Below are positions 50,008 through 58,892 of a stretch of DNA of 64,000 nucleotides, piece after piece (position 1 is the stretch's first letter; every line of letters begins with the position of its first letter). The DNA is from Granulicella paludicola (lineage in GTDB: Bacteria > Acidobacteriota > Terriglobia > Terriglobales > Acidobacteriaceae), in assembly GCF_025685545.1 (NCBI RefSeq), contig NZ_JAGSYC010000024.1, positions 62,001 to 126,000 on the forward strand, written 5' to 3'. The notes beneath the pieces were generated by a model. It was not told the origin of the DNA, made no database searches, and was given only the letters and a program-made list of their open reading frames with translations. Both the position numbers and the translations under genes were made by a program.

Positions 50008-51029
50008 CGAGTGAAGAGAAAGAGCAGCGGAGTGAGCAGCACGAGATCGGCGGCGGCGCGGAGGTGGAGCGGCGTGAGGCGACGGCGCTGGATGTGAAGC
50101 AGGAAGAGTAGGGCGATGCTGAGAGCGCAGGCGATCGCAGGAGCGACGGCGATGGGCGTGCGGAGGATGACAGCGATGCTAAGAGCGAGGAGACCGAGAC
50201 TAAGCTGTGGGAGATGGCGAATGGCCCAGAGCGTCGTCCAGTGGGCGTTGGGTTGGGAGTGTGGCTGGGGTGGGTGCTCCCATGCGTAGAGAAAGAGGCA
50301 GTTGAGGGTGCAGGCGGCGGCGAAGAGCGCGGCGATGGGGAGCAACTGGAGTTGAAGCTGTGGGACGCGCGCGACTGTGGGAATGAAGATGGCTGCCGGG
50401 AAGAAGATGCCGACGGCGAGTTCTTTGGGAAGGCGCTGGGCTCCTTTGTGCGGTTGAGGCCGCACGTGAATGAGCAGCAGCCAGGTGCCGAGCAGGGTGG
50501 CGAGGAGCATATAGAGCTCGAGGGCCCGGTGATGGATGTTGAGCAGGAGAGCTGTGAGTGCGAGTGAGGCGAGGACGATGACGGAGAGGAAGCGCGAGCG
50601 ATGGCGGTGGTGGAAGCGGTGGCGCTCTTCGAGGTCTCTCGAGGAGAACTCGGTGTCGAGCTGACGGGCGTCGAGAAGACGGGCATCAAGGAGTCGGTCG
50701 GCGGCGTAGATCATCCAGACGGCGGTGAACATGGCGGCGATGGCCTGCCATGGCAACGCGAGGCCTAGGGAGTGGGCGATGAACCAGGTCCAGAGGGCAG
50801 CGACGCTGGGGGCGTCGAGCGAGAGCAGGTGCCAGAGTGCGAGGGGGGTGTGGCGTCTTGGTCGGGGTGGGACAAGGTACGGACGGGAGCCAAGGTCTTG
50901 CGGGGCGAGATGTGGGTGGCTTGGCAAACGGCTGTCCCTGAACAAGTCTATTTGGATTGGATGCTCAGGGAGAGTGTTTGGTAGGGAGAGTCTGCAAACC
51001 CAGCTCCGAGATCCAGAGCCGGGGCACAT
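50004..51029 (-). CDS. UbiA-like membrane prenyltransferase-type protein
   Basis: Protein of up to 341 aa with about 8 membrane spans. Seen: AVWMIYAADRLLDARLLDAR (position of the first UbiA Asp motif), a following charged His/Arg stretch RDLEERHRFHHRHRSRFLS, KELAVGIFFPAAIFIPT (position of the second motif), and hydrophobic spans to the C-terminus. The Asp motifs are atypical of active UbiA enzymes, so function is uncertain. The start is unsure: the ATG at 51029 has an AAAGG too close, and the first 55 residues are not conserved in character. Coupled to the methyltransferase. Confidence 0.65.
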   Translation of the reverse strand: MCPGSGSRSWVCRLSLPNTLPEHPIQIDLFRDSRLPSHPHLAPQDLGSRPYLVPPRPRRHTPLALWHLLSLDAPSVAALWTWFIAHSLGLALPWQAIAAMFTAVWMIYAADRLLDARLLDARQLDTEFSSRDLEERHRFHHRHRSRFLSVIVLASLALTALLLNIHHRALELYMLLATLLGTWLLLIHVRPQPHKGAQRLPKELAVGIFFPAAIFIPTVARVPQLQLQLLPIAALFAAACTLNCLFLYAWEHPPQPHSQPNAHWTTLWAIRHLPQLSLGLLALSIAVILRTPIAVAPAIACALSIALLFLLHIQRRRLTPLHLRAAADLVLLTPLLFLFTR

Positions 51030-51079
51030 CCTTTGGGTATTCGACGTTAGGCGAGGGAGCTGGGGAGGAACTTGGCGAC

Positions 51080-52903
51080 CTATGTGTTGGAGGGAGCCTG
51101 CGAGGCCGGAATGTTCGAGCGGGCTGGCGGCTCCTGTGAGCGGTTGCTGCTGGCGGTGGGGGTTCCGCCTTCGCGATGTTGGCGTGAGCCGGTGGCCCAG
51201 AAGGTGGGATCGATGTCGGGGAAGATGCTGTCGCGGTGCTCGATGGCGGCGACGCGGGCTTCGTGCTCCGGCAGGATGGAGCCGTAGTGGTCGAAGTCGT
51301 GCCAGATCTTCTTGAGCTCGTTGAACTGATCGTTGTGGCTGTTGAAGCGAAGCTCGGCGTAGTCGCGGGCGGCGCCGGTAGTGATGAGGAACTGCCAGTC
51401 GGAGGATTCGAGGAGCAGGAGTTCACGGCAGAGCTGCTTGATGATGCGCTCGCCGAGACCGCCATCGCGCCACTTGTCCGTGGAGCAGACCTCGCGGGTG
51501 AAGAGCTCCGCTGGATAGAGGTGCGTGTAGGTCCAGGAGGTATCCGGGTTGAGCCAGACCTGGTTATTACCTTCGGCTCCCCACGAGCCTTCCTTCATGG
51601 AGATCAGGCCGGCGCGCGGGAATTTGTCCAGGTAGTCCGAGCACGAGATGAGCTTGAGATCGCCGGGGAACTCATGCAGGATGCGGGCGACGGCTTCGAG
51701 CCAGAGCGGACCTTCGAACCACCAGTGACCAAAGAGCTCGGCATCGAAGGGCGAGCAGAGGATTGGCGGGATGGGGTCATTGAGATTGTGCTGAAGGGCT
51801 TCCCAGACGAGGTGCACGAAGTGGGCTGCGTGGCCGCGGACGCGGACAGCGGCGTCCTGCGGGTAGTAGGGTTCCTTGTCGCCCATGTCGACGCCATGGC
51901 CGGTGACGCGCCAGTAGCGATGGCCGCCGGGCCAGCGCTTTTTGTGGAAGTCGAGGTAGTTGCTGTCTCCGGGATAGCCGGAGTCGCCGGACCAGACCTG
52001 CACGCCGGTGCGCGGATCGCGCGGGAAGACGGTGGTAGCGTGCTGCTTATCGTAGGGGCCGTCGACGAAGTAAGGCTGATAAAGGGCGCGCGTGTTGCTG
52101 CTGGGATCGCCGAGGACATGCGCTACCTTACCCGCCATGAGGTCATACGGCGAGTTCGCAGCGGAGGCCTGCTCGATGAGGTGGGTATCGACGAAGAAGT
52201 ATTCGAGATCGCTTTCGGAGAGCGCTTGTTCAACCCCGATGCGTTCGAAGTCGGCGTTGGTGGAGCCGTCGGCGTTGGGGACGGGGTAGCTCCATAGGCC
52301 GGAGGGGCGATAACCGCATTCAGGTGACCAGATGCCACGCGGAGCTTTGCCAATGTGACGCTTGTGGGCGTTGACGCCGGTGCGGACCTGCGCGCGAACG
52401 CTCTCGTCGGTGCCGAGCAATGGCATGTAGCCGTGGGTGGCGGCGCAGGTGATGATCTCGATGAGACCCTTGTCGTTGAAGTAGCGGAAGCCGCGGATGA
52501 TGTCGCTGTCAAGTGCGCGGAAGTCGACGAGCGCTTCGGAGAAAAAGCGGTGCCAGAAGCGGGCGGTCTCGGCGTACTGATGCTCGTTGATGGAGACGAA
52601 GAAGGCTTCGTCTTCTCGGGCGGCGGCGATCTTGCGCTCGAGGTAATGAGGGAACTCGGTCTTGAAGACCGGGTGTGCGAGCTGCTCGAGCAGGATCGGC
52701 GAGATATTGAGGTTACAGTGGAGTGCGATGCCATCGGCTTCGAGGCGGCCGAACACGCGAAGGAGGGGGAGGTAGGTTTCGGCGGCAGCTTCGTGTAGCC
52801 ACTCCATACCGTGAGGCCAGGTGCCGTGATTCACCACATAGGGCAGGTGCGCGTGCAGGGTAAAGGTGAGAAAACCGGTCGGCTTCGCGGCAGGTGCGGT
52901 CAA
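51080..52903 (-). CDS. GH57 family glycoside hydrolase (1,4-alpha-glucan branching enzyme type)
   Basis: Retaining alpha-glucan enzyme of 607 aa. Seen: GFLTFTLHAHLPYVVNHG at the N-terminus (GH57 region 1), GIWSPECGYRPSGL with the nucleophile Glu (about residue 195), CSPFDAELFGHWWFEGP with the acid Asp (about residue 387), and SSDWQFLITTGAARDYAELRF near residue 530, which is typical of the branching enzyme group with its DUF1957 tail. TTG start at 52903 chosen because AAGGGGA lies 8 nt upstream and it fits the family start; an ATG at 53005 extends with non-homologous residues. Makes glycogen branches, in which case it should work with glycogen synthase elsewhere. Confidence 0.9.
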   Translation of the reverse strand: MTAPAAKPTGFLTFTLHAHLPYVVNHGTWPHGMEWLHEAAAETYLPLLRVFGRLEADGIALHCNLNISPILLEQLAHPVFKTEFPHYLERKIAAAREDEAFFVSINEHQYAETARFWHRFFSEALVDFRALDSDIIRGFRYFNDKGLIEIITCAATHGYMPLLGTDESVRAQVRTGVNAHKRHIGKAPRGIWSPECGYRPSGLWSYPVPNADGSTNADFERIGVEQALSESDLEYFFVDTHLIEQASAANSPYDLMAGKVAHVLGDPSSNTRALYQPYFVDGPYDKQHATTVFPRDPRTGVQVWSGDSGYPGDSNYLDFHKKRWPGGHRYWRVTGHGVDMGDKEPYYPQDAAVRVRGHAAHFVHLVWEALQHNLNDPIPPILCSPFDAELFGHWWFEGPLWLEAVARILHEFPGDLKLISCSDYLDKFPRAGLISMKEGSWGAEGNNQVWLNPDTSWTYTHLYPAELFTREVCSTDKWRDGGLGERIIKQLCRELLLLESSDWQFLITTGAARDYAELRFNSHNDQFNELKKIWHDFDHYGSILPEHEARVAAIEHRDSIFPDIDPTFWATGSRQHREGGTPTASSNRSQEPPARSNIPASQAPSNT

Positions 52904-53009
52904 AGTGCGTTCCCCTTGCGGTTGTATGTAACGATGACGAGCTGGCGGGCTGTTCCCTGCGCCAAGTGTAGCAGCGAGTCTTTGCGGTAAAGGTCGGGGG
53001 AGCAAACAG

Positions 53010-53038
53010 AACGGGCGAAGCTTGAGGCTTCGCCCGTT
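53010..53038 (-). terminator. Strong hairpin between the BON lipoprotein and GH57 genes
   Basis: AACGGGCGAAGC, loop TTGAG, GCTTCGCCCGTT: perfect 12-bp stem. On the minus strand it is followed by TCTGTTTGC. It is placed about 60 nt past the BON-gene stop, as expected of that gene's terminator. Confidence 0.85.
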
Positions 53039-53097
53039 GGGCTGTGCTGCTCGTTGAAATTGGATGCTTAAGGACTGACTGAGGTTTTCACAGGTTC

Positions 53098-54132
53098 TTA
53101 ACGCTGCTGCAAACCGGGGTTTTCGTCATCGACGTCGGCCGCCTGTTCGGTGGTCTGCACGGTAATCGAGTTGGTGAGGCGGAAGGGAATGACGGACTCA
53201 GAGCTAATGCCCACCTGCTGGCCGCGGGTTGCGCCCTGCAGGATCGTGCCGCCGCCGGCACCGGCTCCAGCACCGATGGCTGCTCCCTTGCCGCCACCGA
53301 AGATGCCGCCGAGGACTGCGCCGATCGCGGCGCCGCCGCCAATCTTCTCTGCGGTGTTCTTGCCGCGACCCTTACCCTCGAGGACGTAGGGCTCAGCCTG
53401 GATGGGAATGCGCTCGCCATGGCGACGCACGGAGTCAAGCCGAAGGACCAGCAAGGAATTGCCCTTGAAGTGGCCTGCGTCCTTCGCGTCGGTCACGGTC
53501 CCCTGAACGGACGCGCCTGCAGGGATGACGACATAGCCATCTCGGATGATGGGGCGAGAGACGACGCCGGAGAACGGCGTGCCGGGCTGAGTGGTTTCGC
53601 TGCTGAGGCTCTCGGTGATGCGGATGGAGAGGTTGGTCCCCGAAGCCAGCGTGATGTTATGCACGATCGGTGCAGGCGGTGCGGGAGCGGCTGCCGTAGG
53701 TGCAGGCGGCGGAGGCAGCGGCTGATGCTGCTGGATGGCGACGCGCTCAGTCTTGGTGGCGAGGCGTGGGGCAGCAGGTGCCGAGGGCTGCGTAATGGTC
53801 GGGGCGACGGCTAGACCTGCGATGGTGAGGTTGTTGACGACCTCTTTGACGCCGTCTACCTTGGCGGTGTCCTGGGCGGCGAGGGAACTGGCGGTCTCGT
53901 CGGTCACATTGCCTGTGAGCGTCACAACACCAGCCTGCGTTGCAACCTGGATGGGCTGCTGTGCGATGACGGAGTCTCCCGAGAGAGCAGCCTTGACGTT
54001 GTTGTTCAGGGTTGCGTCATCGACCGTCTTCTTGCAGCCTGCGAAGGACAGCAGAGCGAGAGCGGCTACGGCGGCGGACATCCCAACACGCGTGCGGGTC
54101 GAGAACCGATGTAGATCAGATGTGTGCTTCAT
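53098..54132 (-). CDS. BON-domain lipoprotein with glycine-zipper
   Basis: Outer-envelope lipoprotein of 344 aa. Seen: lipobox LLSFAGC after a hydrophobic stretch (Cys at about 34), a BON domain at about 38-105 (DDATLNNNVKAALSGDS, then VATQAGVVTLTGNVTDE and VKEVVNNLTIAG), a Pro-rich linker, a beta-rich middle part with VIPAGASVQGTVTDAKD, and a glycine-zipper-like stretch GGGAAIGAVLGGIFGGGKG. BON domains bind membranes or phospholipids. ATG at 54132 preferred (GAGG about 10 nt upstream). Function probably in envelope integrity (inference). Confidence 0.85.
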   Translation of the reverse strand: MKHTSDLHRFSTRTRVGMSAAVAALALLSFAGCKKTVDDATLNNNVKAALSGDSVIAQQPIQVATQAGVVTLTGNVTDETASSLAAQDTAKVDGVKEVVNNLTIAGLAVAPTITQPSAPAAPRLATKTERVAIQQHQPLPPPPAPTAAAPAPPAPIVHNITLASGTNLSIRITESLSSETTQPGTPFSGVVSRPIIRDGYVVIPAGASVQGTVTDAKDAGHFKGNSLLVLRLDSVRRHGERIPIQAEPYVLEGKGRGKNTAEKIGGGAAIGAVLGGIFGGGKGAAIGAGAGAGGGTILQGATRGQQVGISSESVIPFRLTNSITVQTTEQAADVDDENPGLQQR

Positions 54133-54446
54133 ACTGGGATAACCTCGTAATTGGAGGGAGTTGCTATGTTGTATCTCTGAGCTGAGAAACGAGCTCAATG
54201 GCTATGTTGGATGCGCGACAAAGAGCTTTGGGTGGAAGGATTTACACAACTTCCAATGGGTCGTCAGCAGAAGTAAATGCAACGTTGAGGTTGCAACCCG
54301 GCGGAGTGCTTCTATCATCTACTCCATACGCGTCCTTCTATGCAAATAGATAGAGATGGCACGCTGATGGAACCGATGTGATCGGGGCTAGTAAAAGTTT
54401 ATGGATTTAGTGTTAAGCGGCGTAAACGCCAGAAGGAGTGATAGCA

Positions 54447-54836
54447 ATGGCAGATAACGAGAACGGTGGATTTGGATGGTTTCTGGCTGGCCTAGGCATT
54501 GGTGCCCTTGTGGGTGTTTTGTATGCGCCGAAGTCTGGTAAGGAGACGCGCGACGACTTGAAGGCCAGTGCTCTGGATGCGAAGGATCGCGCTGCTAAGC
54601 TGTACGTCGAGACGACGGATCAAGTGACCGGCTACGTGCGCCAAGGCAAGGATGTCGCCAACGACTACGTCGACAAGGGCCGCGAGTACTACGAGAAGGG
54701 CCGCTCGCAGTTCAACGATTATGTGGACAAGGGCAAGGATCTGATCCAGAACCAGGCGGATGCCGCGAAGGCTGCCGTCGAGGCGGGTAAGAGCGCCTAT
54801 GTGGAAAAGACGACCACCAATCCTCCGTTGGTTTAG
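54447..54836 (+). CDS. YtxH domain protein (envelope stress type)
   Basis: Protein of 129 aa. Seen: N-terminal hydrophobic helix FGWFLAGLGIGALVGVLYAPKSG (split family signature LAGLGIGALVGVLYAPKSGK), then a long amphipathic helix with repeats of YVDKGREYYEKG and DYVDKGKDL (about residues 55-95), typical of general-stress YtxH proteins. ATG at 54447 with AGAAGGAG upstream. Function unknown; likely membrane-associated. Confidence 0.85.
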   Translation: MADNENGGFGWFLAGLGIGALVGVLYAPKSGKETRDDLKASALDAKDRAAKLYVETTDQVTGYVRQGKDVANDYVDKGREYYEKGRSQFNDYVDKGKDLIQNQADAAKAAVEAGKSAYVEKTTTNPPLV

Positions 54837-54851
54837 CTTTCTCTTGGATAG

Positions 54852-54910
54852 GCCCCTGCCGTTGCACGCTGGCGATTTGCTCGTGCACGGCGGGGGCTAT
54901 TATGTTTTGA
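54852..54910 (+). terminator. Terminator after the YtxH gene
   Basis: GCCCCTGCCGTTGCACG pairs with CGTGCACGGCGGGGGC, allowing one bulge, around a 13-nt loop. Followed by tattatgttttg. Confidence 0.75.
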
Positions 54911-54935
54911 ACAAATTCTTGGATTGAGGAAGACG

Positions 54936-55490
54936 ATGACTGTATCTATCGCAGCGCTTGCAATGTTTCAGGGCACGGATGCTGCCGCTGCACATGATGT
55001 TCACATGATGATGTACGCGGTGTGGATCATTGCGATCGCTCTGGGAGTGGCTGCGGGCGCGATGGTGCTGATCGCGGGCTATGCAGCGAAGCTTCTTTTG
55101 ACCGTAAATGGCATGGCGAAAGAGGTGAAGGAGAATACGGCGCCGCTGCTACAGAAGACCCATATGCTGGTCTCTGAAATTGCTCCGAAGATCAGCAGCT
55201 TTACGACGAATGCGGAGCATGTCAGTTCGACGGTTCGCGCAAAGGTCGATGAGCTTTCGGTGACGGTAACACAATTAAATGCGACGGCGCAGAACCTGAA
55301 TGCTCGTGCCCAGGTACATGTGGCTCATGCGGATGACATTGTGAAGGACGCCTTGGATGCAGCTGAGGATATTTCGTACACCGTGCAACAGCAGATCAAG
55401 GCTCCGCTGCGGCAAGTGATCGGAGTAGTGGCTGGCGTTCGGGCCGGAGTGGAAAAACTGATCCAGCTATCACCATTCGGTCGCGGGTAG
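54936..55490 (+). CDS. DUF948-like membrane protein
   Basis: Protein of 184 aa. Seen: N-terminal hydrophobic region, a membrane span WIIAIALGVAAGAMVLIAG, then a long helical part with TAPLLQKTHMLVSEIAPKISS, heptad-like AEHVSSTVRAKVDELSVTV and LNARAQVHVAHADDIVKD, and a further helix near the C-terminus. Such DUF948-type proteins frequently sit beside YtxH proteins and are tied to general stress. ATG at 54936 chosen with AGGA upstream. Probably a scaffold in the membrane. Confidence 0.8.
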   Translation: MTVSIAALAMFQGTDAAAAHDVHMMMYAVWIIAIALGVAAGAMVLIAGYAAKLLLTVNGMAKEVKENTAPLLQKTHMLVSEIAPKISSFTTNAEHVSSTVRAKVDELSVTVTQLNATAQNLNARAQVHVAHADDIVKDALDAAEDISYTVQQQIKAPLRQVIGVVAGVRAGVEKLIQLSPFGRG

Positions 55491-55612
55491 GCGGGGAGAC
55501 TGCGGGTCTGCTCGTGGGGGATGTTCCGTTTCGCGACATGAAGAGTTTCAGATTCGGCGCCGATAGGGAGTGGGAAGTGCAGACTTCCATCGCTCTATCG
55601 GAGCCGAAGAGT

Positions 55613-56283
55613 ATGACCAGCGTAGCCCTGAGCAACAGTTTGTTTTCGCAGATGGCCGGTTCGTCCGGCACTGAGAATGTTTTTGCCACCGACCTTAGTC
55701 AACTGACGCAAGACCTGCAAAGCGGCAATCTATCGGCCGCTCAGCAGGACTGGGTGACGTTGTCATCGGATGCTTTGAATGGAGCGTCGGCGACAAGCGC
55801 GACGACTTCGGCCAGTGGGATCAGTGCGGACGTGTTGAGCAATCTGGCGGTAGCGCAAGCGCGACGAGTACGTTTGTAAGCGAACTGAATCAGGTTGGAA
55901 CTGATTTGCAGAACGGCGACTTGAGCTCAGCCCAAGGCGATATGCTGGCCGTGGATGCGACGGTGATGGGAGCTTCGCCAGCTTCGACGAGTAGCGGCAC
56001 GAGTGTAGCGACGCCAAGCACGATTGCAAAGACTACGGACAACGAAGTATTGATCGCGGCGATTGTGAAGGCCATGGGGGCAGGTGATACTTCGCTGGTG
56101 AGCACCGGCCTCTCTCAACTTGCAGCGTCTTCGTCGAGCTCTGAGGGAGCGAGTGTGCTGGCTTCGATGAGTGGGGGTTCGGTTGCATCGAGTGCGAGCG
56201 GTTCTGCGACGAGCCAGGTGAGCCAGCTATTGCAGAGCCTGACGACGAATAGTGCGAGCTCGTCGCTAAGCCTGCTGGCGTAG
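55613..56283 (+). pseudogene. Ser/Ala-rich repeat protein gene with one-base frameshift
   Basis: The ATG at 55613 (GGAG upstream) gives MTSVALSNSLFSQMAGS, then TDLSQLTQDLQSGNLSAAQQ. In that frame a stop comes at 55877-55879 after nonsense residues. Reading on in the -1 frame gives SASATSTFVSELNQVGTD, LQNGDLSSAQGDMLAVDA and continues to a stop at 56281-56283 with the same Ser/Ala/Gly style. The two pieces share the unit F-x-x-x-L-x-Q-x-x-x-D-L-Q-x-G-x-L-S-x-A-Q, so they are one gene. The shift lies at about 55840-55860. Function unknown; looks like a surface or low-complexity protein. Confidence 0.7.
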
Positions 56284-56300
56284 CGACAAGCTCCCTTTCA

Positions 56301-57488
56301 CTATTCGGCGTTCTTGAACATCTGGCGGATGCCGCGAAGCGCCTGGCGCGTGCGCTCTTCGTTTTCGATGAGCGAGAAGCGAACGTGGGTGTCTCCGAGG
56401 TCTCCGAAGCCAACGCCGGGGCTGACGGCGGTGTGGGCTTCGGCGAGGAGTTTCTTGGAGAACTCGATGGAGCCGAGCGCTTTGAATTGATCAGGGATCT
56501 TTGCCCAGACGAACATGGTGGCCTTCGGCATGTCGACGTGCCAGCCGAGTTTATTCAGGCCGGGGACGAGGACGTCGCGACGACGCTTGTAGACGTCGAC
56601 GATGTCGGCGACACATTGCTGAGGGCCTTCAAGCGCGGCGATCGAGGCGACTTGAATCGGCGTGAAGGTGCCGTAGTCGAAGTAGCTCTTGATGCGCCCG
56701 AGAGCGTAGACGAGTTTTGGGCAGCCGACCATGAAGCCGACGCGCCAGCCGGGCATGTTGTAGGACTTGGAAAGCGTGAAGAACTCGACGGCGATGTCTT
56801 TCGCGCCGGTGACTTCAAGGACGCTGGGGGCGCGGTACCCGTCAAAGACGATGTCGGCGTAGGCGAGGTCGTGGACGATAAAGATGCCGAGCTCTTTGCA
56901 GAGCGGCACGAGCTTTTCAAAGAAGCTGAGATCGACGCACTGCGTTGTGGGGTTCGCCGGGAAGTTGAGGATGAGGATCTTGGGCCGCGGCTCGAGGCGT
57001 GGGAGCTGGTAGGCAAACTGCTCGAACAGGGCATCGGAATCAGCGTTGGGATCAAGCTGCAGGGACTGCACCTGCGAACCGGCGATGACGGGTCCGAAGA
57101 TGTGAATCGGATAGCTGGGATTCGGGACGGCGACGGTGTCTTTATCGTCGAGCAGGGCGAGACAGAGATGGGCGATGCCTTCCTTGCTGCCGATGGTGAC
57201 GATGGCTTCGGTGTCGGGGTTCAGGTCGACGTCGTAGCGACGCTTGTACCAGTCGCAGATAGCTTTGCGCAAGCGCGGGATGCCTTTGGAGAGCGAGTAG
57301 CGGTGCGTGGTGGTGCGCTGTGCGGCTTCGATGAGCTTGTCGACGATGAACTTGGGGGTCGCGCCGTCGGGATTGCCCATGCCGAAGTCGATGATGTCTT
57401 CGCCGCGCTTGCGTGCTGCTGCCTTCAACTCGCCTGTGATGTTAAAGACGTAGGCGGGGAGGCGAGTGAGGCGGCGAAATTCTTCCAT
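56301..57488 (-). CDS. PLP-dependent aminotransferase (AlaC/LL-DAP aminotransferase-like)
   Basis: Fold-type I aminotransferase of 395 aa. Seen: [74 protein letters not shown], and [18 protein letters not shown] with the PLP lysine K241. The order is that of AlaC (alanine:2-oxoglutarate) and LL-diaminopimelate aminotransferases. AlaC is more likely because of the sequence [15 protein letters not shown], but this is not certain. ATG at 57488. Confidence 0.88.
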   Translation of the reverse strand: MEEFRRLTRLPAYVFNITGELKAAARKRGEDIIDFGMGNPDGATPKFIVDKLIEAAQRTTTHRYSLSKGIPRLRKAICDWYKRRYDVDLNPDTEAIVTIGSKEGIAHLCLALLDDKDTVAVPNPSYPIHIFGPVIAGSQVQSLQLDPNADSDALFEQFAYQLPRLEPRPKILILNFPANPTTQCVDLSFFEKLVPLCKELGIFIVHDLAYADIVFDGYRAPSVLEVTGAKDIAVEFFTLSKSYNMPGWRVGFMVGCPKLVYALGRIKSYFDYGTFTPIQVASIAALEGPQQCVADIVDVYKRRRDVLVPGLNKLGWHVDMPKATMFVWAKIPDQFKALGSIEFSKKLLAEAHTAVSPGVGFGDLGDTHVRFSLIENEERTRQALRGIRQMFKNAE

Positions 57489-57575
57489 GATGGTGCGCGA
57501 GCTCCTTAAAAAGATGTTCGTTAAGGGTAGCGCATTGTGAGGAATGGGAGTTGCTGTAACAGGTGCGTTCCGCGA

Positions 57576-58718
57576 TTAAACGATCCAGCCGCCCCCAGCA
57601 ACCTCATCGCCCTGGTAGAAGACGGCGGACTGGCCGGGCGTGATGGCACGCTGCGGCTCGTCGAAGGTGGCTTCGATCTGGGTGTCTCCGTTGGGGCCGG
57701 GGCCGAGGACGCGGAGTGTGGCGGGTGCGGGTTCGTGGCGATGGCGTATCTTGATGTCGACGCGGATGGGGGCATCGGGTTCGGGGATCGAGACCCAGTT
57801 GAGCCGGTCGGCGATGAGCGTGCGCGAGAGCAGGGCGGTGTCAGGGCCGACCTCGACGGCGTGGCTGTCAGGGTGGATCTTCAACACGTAAAGCGGGTCA
57901 GGCGAGCTAAGACCGAGTCCCTTGCGCTGGCCGACGGTGAAGCTGTGAATGCCTCCGTGGCGACCGACGACGGCAGTTTCGCCATTGGGTCCTGCGGTGA
58001 CGAGCTCGCCCGAGGAATCGGGGAGAGCTTCACCCTGCTCGTCGAGGTAGGCCTTGAGAAAGTCGGAGTAGCTGCCGCCCGGTATGAAGCAGATCTCCTG
58101 GGAGTCAGGCTTCTGAGCGAGGGCGAGGCCGTGGTCGGCGGCCATCTCGCGGACGGCAGGCTTCTGCATCTCGCCGAGCGGAAAAAGGGTGCGCGAGAGC
58201 TGCTCCTGGGTAAGACCGAAGAGGAAGTAGGTCTGGTCCTTGCTGCGATCGGCGGGGCGCGACAGCACCCAGCGCTGGCGCCCCTCTTCGAAGTGGTTGC
58301 GGGCGTAATGGCCGGTGGCGATGCGGTCGGCACCGATCTGGCGGGCCGTGAGCAGCAGTTGATCGAACTTGAGATGGTTGTTGCAGAGGGTGCAGGGAAT
58401 AGGCGTGCGACCGGCGAGGTACTCGGAGACAAAGGGACGGACGACCTCGGCCTCGAAGCGGTCCTGAGCGTTGATGAGGTAGTAAGGAATGCCAAGGTGC
58501 TCGGCGACGCGGCGAGCATCGTAGACGTCGTCGATGGAGCAGCAGCGGCCCTGCGAGGTCTCCGGAATGCCGGGCTTGCCGGCGAGCCGGCGCTGGTTCC
58601 AGAGCTGGAGGGTGAGGCCGACGAGCGAAAGTCCCTGCGCGTGCAGCAGGGCTGCAACGGCGGAGGAGTCGACGCCGCCGGACATGGCTACGGCTACGGT
58701 TTCATTGAAGTCAGACAT
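57576..58718 (-). CDS. mnmA: tRNA-specific 2-thiouridylase MnmA
   Basis: Thiolates U34 of tRNA-Lys, Glu and Gln using a persulfide relay, 380 aa. Seen: PP-loop VAMSGGVDSS (10-19), CTLCNNHLKFDQ with catalytic C109 and C112, DSQEICF with C210 of the persulfide pair, and HYARNHFEEGR. All the catalytic residues are present. ATG at 58718 next to the divergent MFS gene. No persulfide donor genes nearby. Confidence 0.97.
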   Translation of the reverse strand: MSDFNETVAVAMSGGVDSSAVAALLHAQGLSLVGLTLQLWNQRRLAGKPGIPETSQGRCCSIDDVYDARRVAEHLGIPYYLINAQDRFEAEVVRPFVSEYLAGRTPIPCTLCNNHLKFDQLLLTARQIGADRIATGHYARNHFEEGRQRWVLSRPADRSKDQTYFLFGLTQEQLSRTLFPLGEMQKPAVREMAADHGLALAQKPDSQEICFIPGGSYSDFLKAYLDEQGEALPDSSGELVTAGPNGETAVVGRHGGIHSFTVGQRKGLGLSSPDPLYVLKIHPDSHAVEVGPDTALLSRTLIADRLNWVSIPEPDAPIRVDIKIRHRHEPAPATLRVLGPGPNGDTQIEATFDEPQRAITPGQSAVFYQGDEVAGGGWIV

Positions 58719-58892
58719 AGGGTTTCGAAAAAAGCGTCAACCCGACTAGCCCGGTGGATGTACCGGTCGCGGGAGCGGAGGGAAACTCCGTCTACAGAGA
58801 TGATAGTCTCCGGTAGGTAGGCAGGGAAAGCTGTTTGACCGGTGGAGACAATCGGCTGCCTCGTAAGGTAGACTCGGCCAAACATAATTCCA

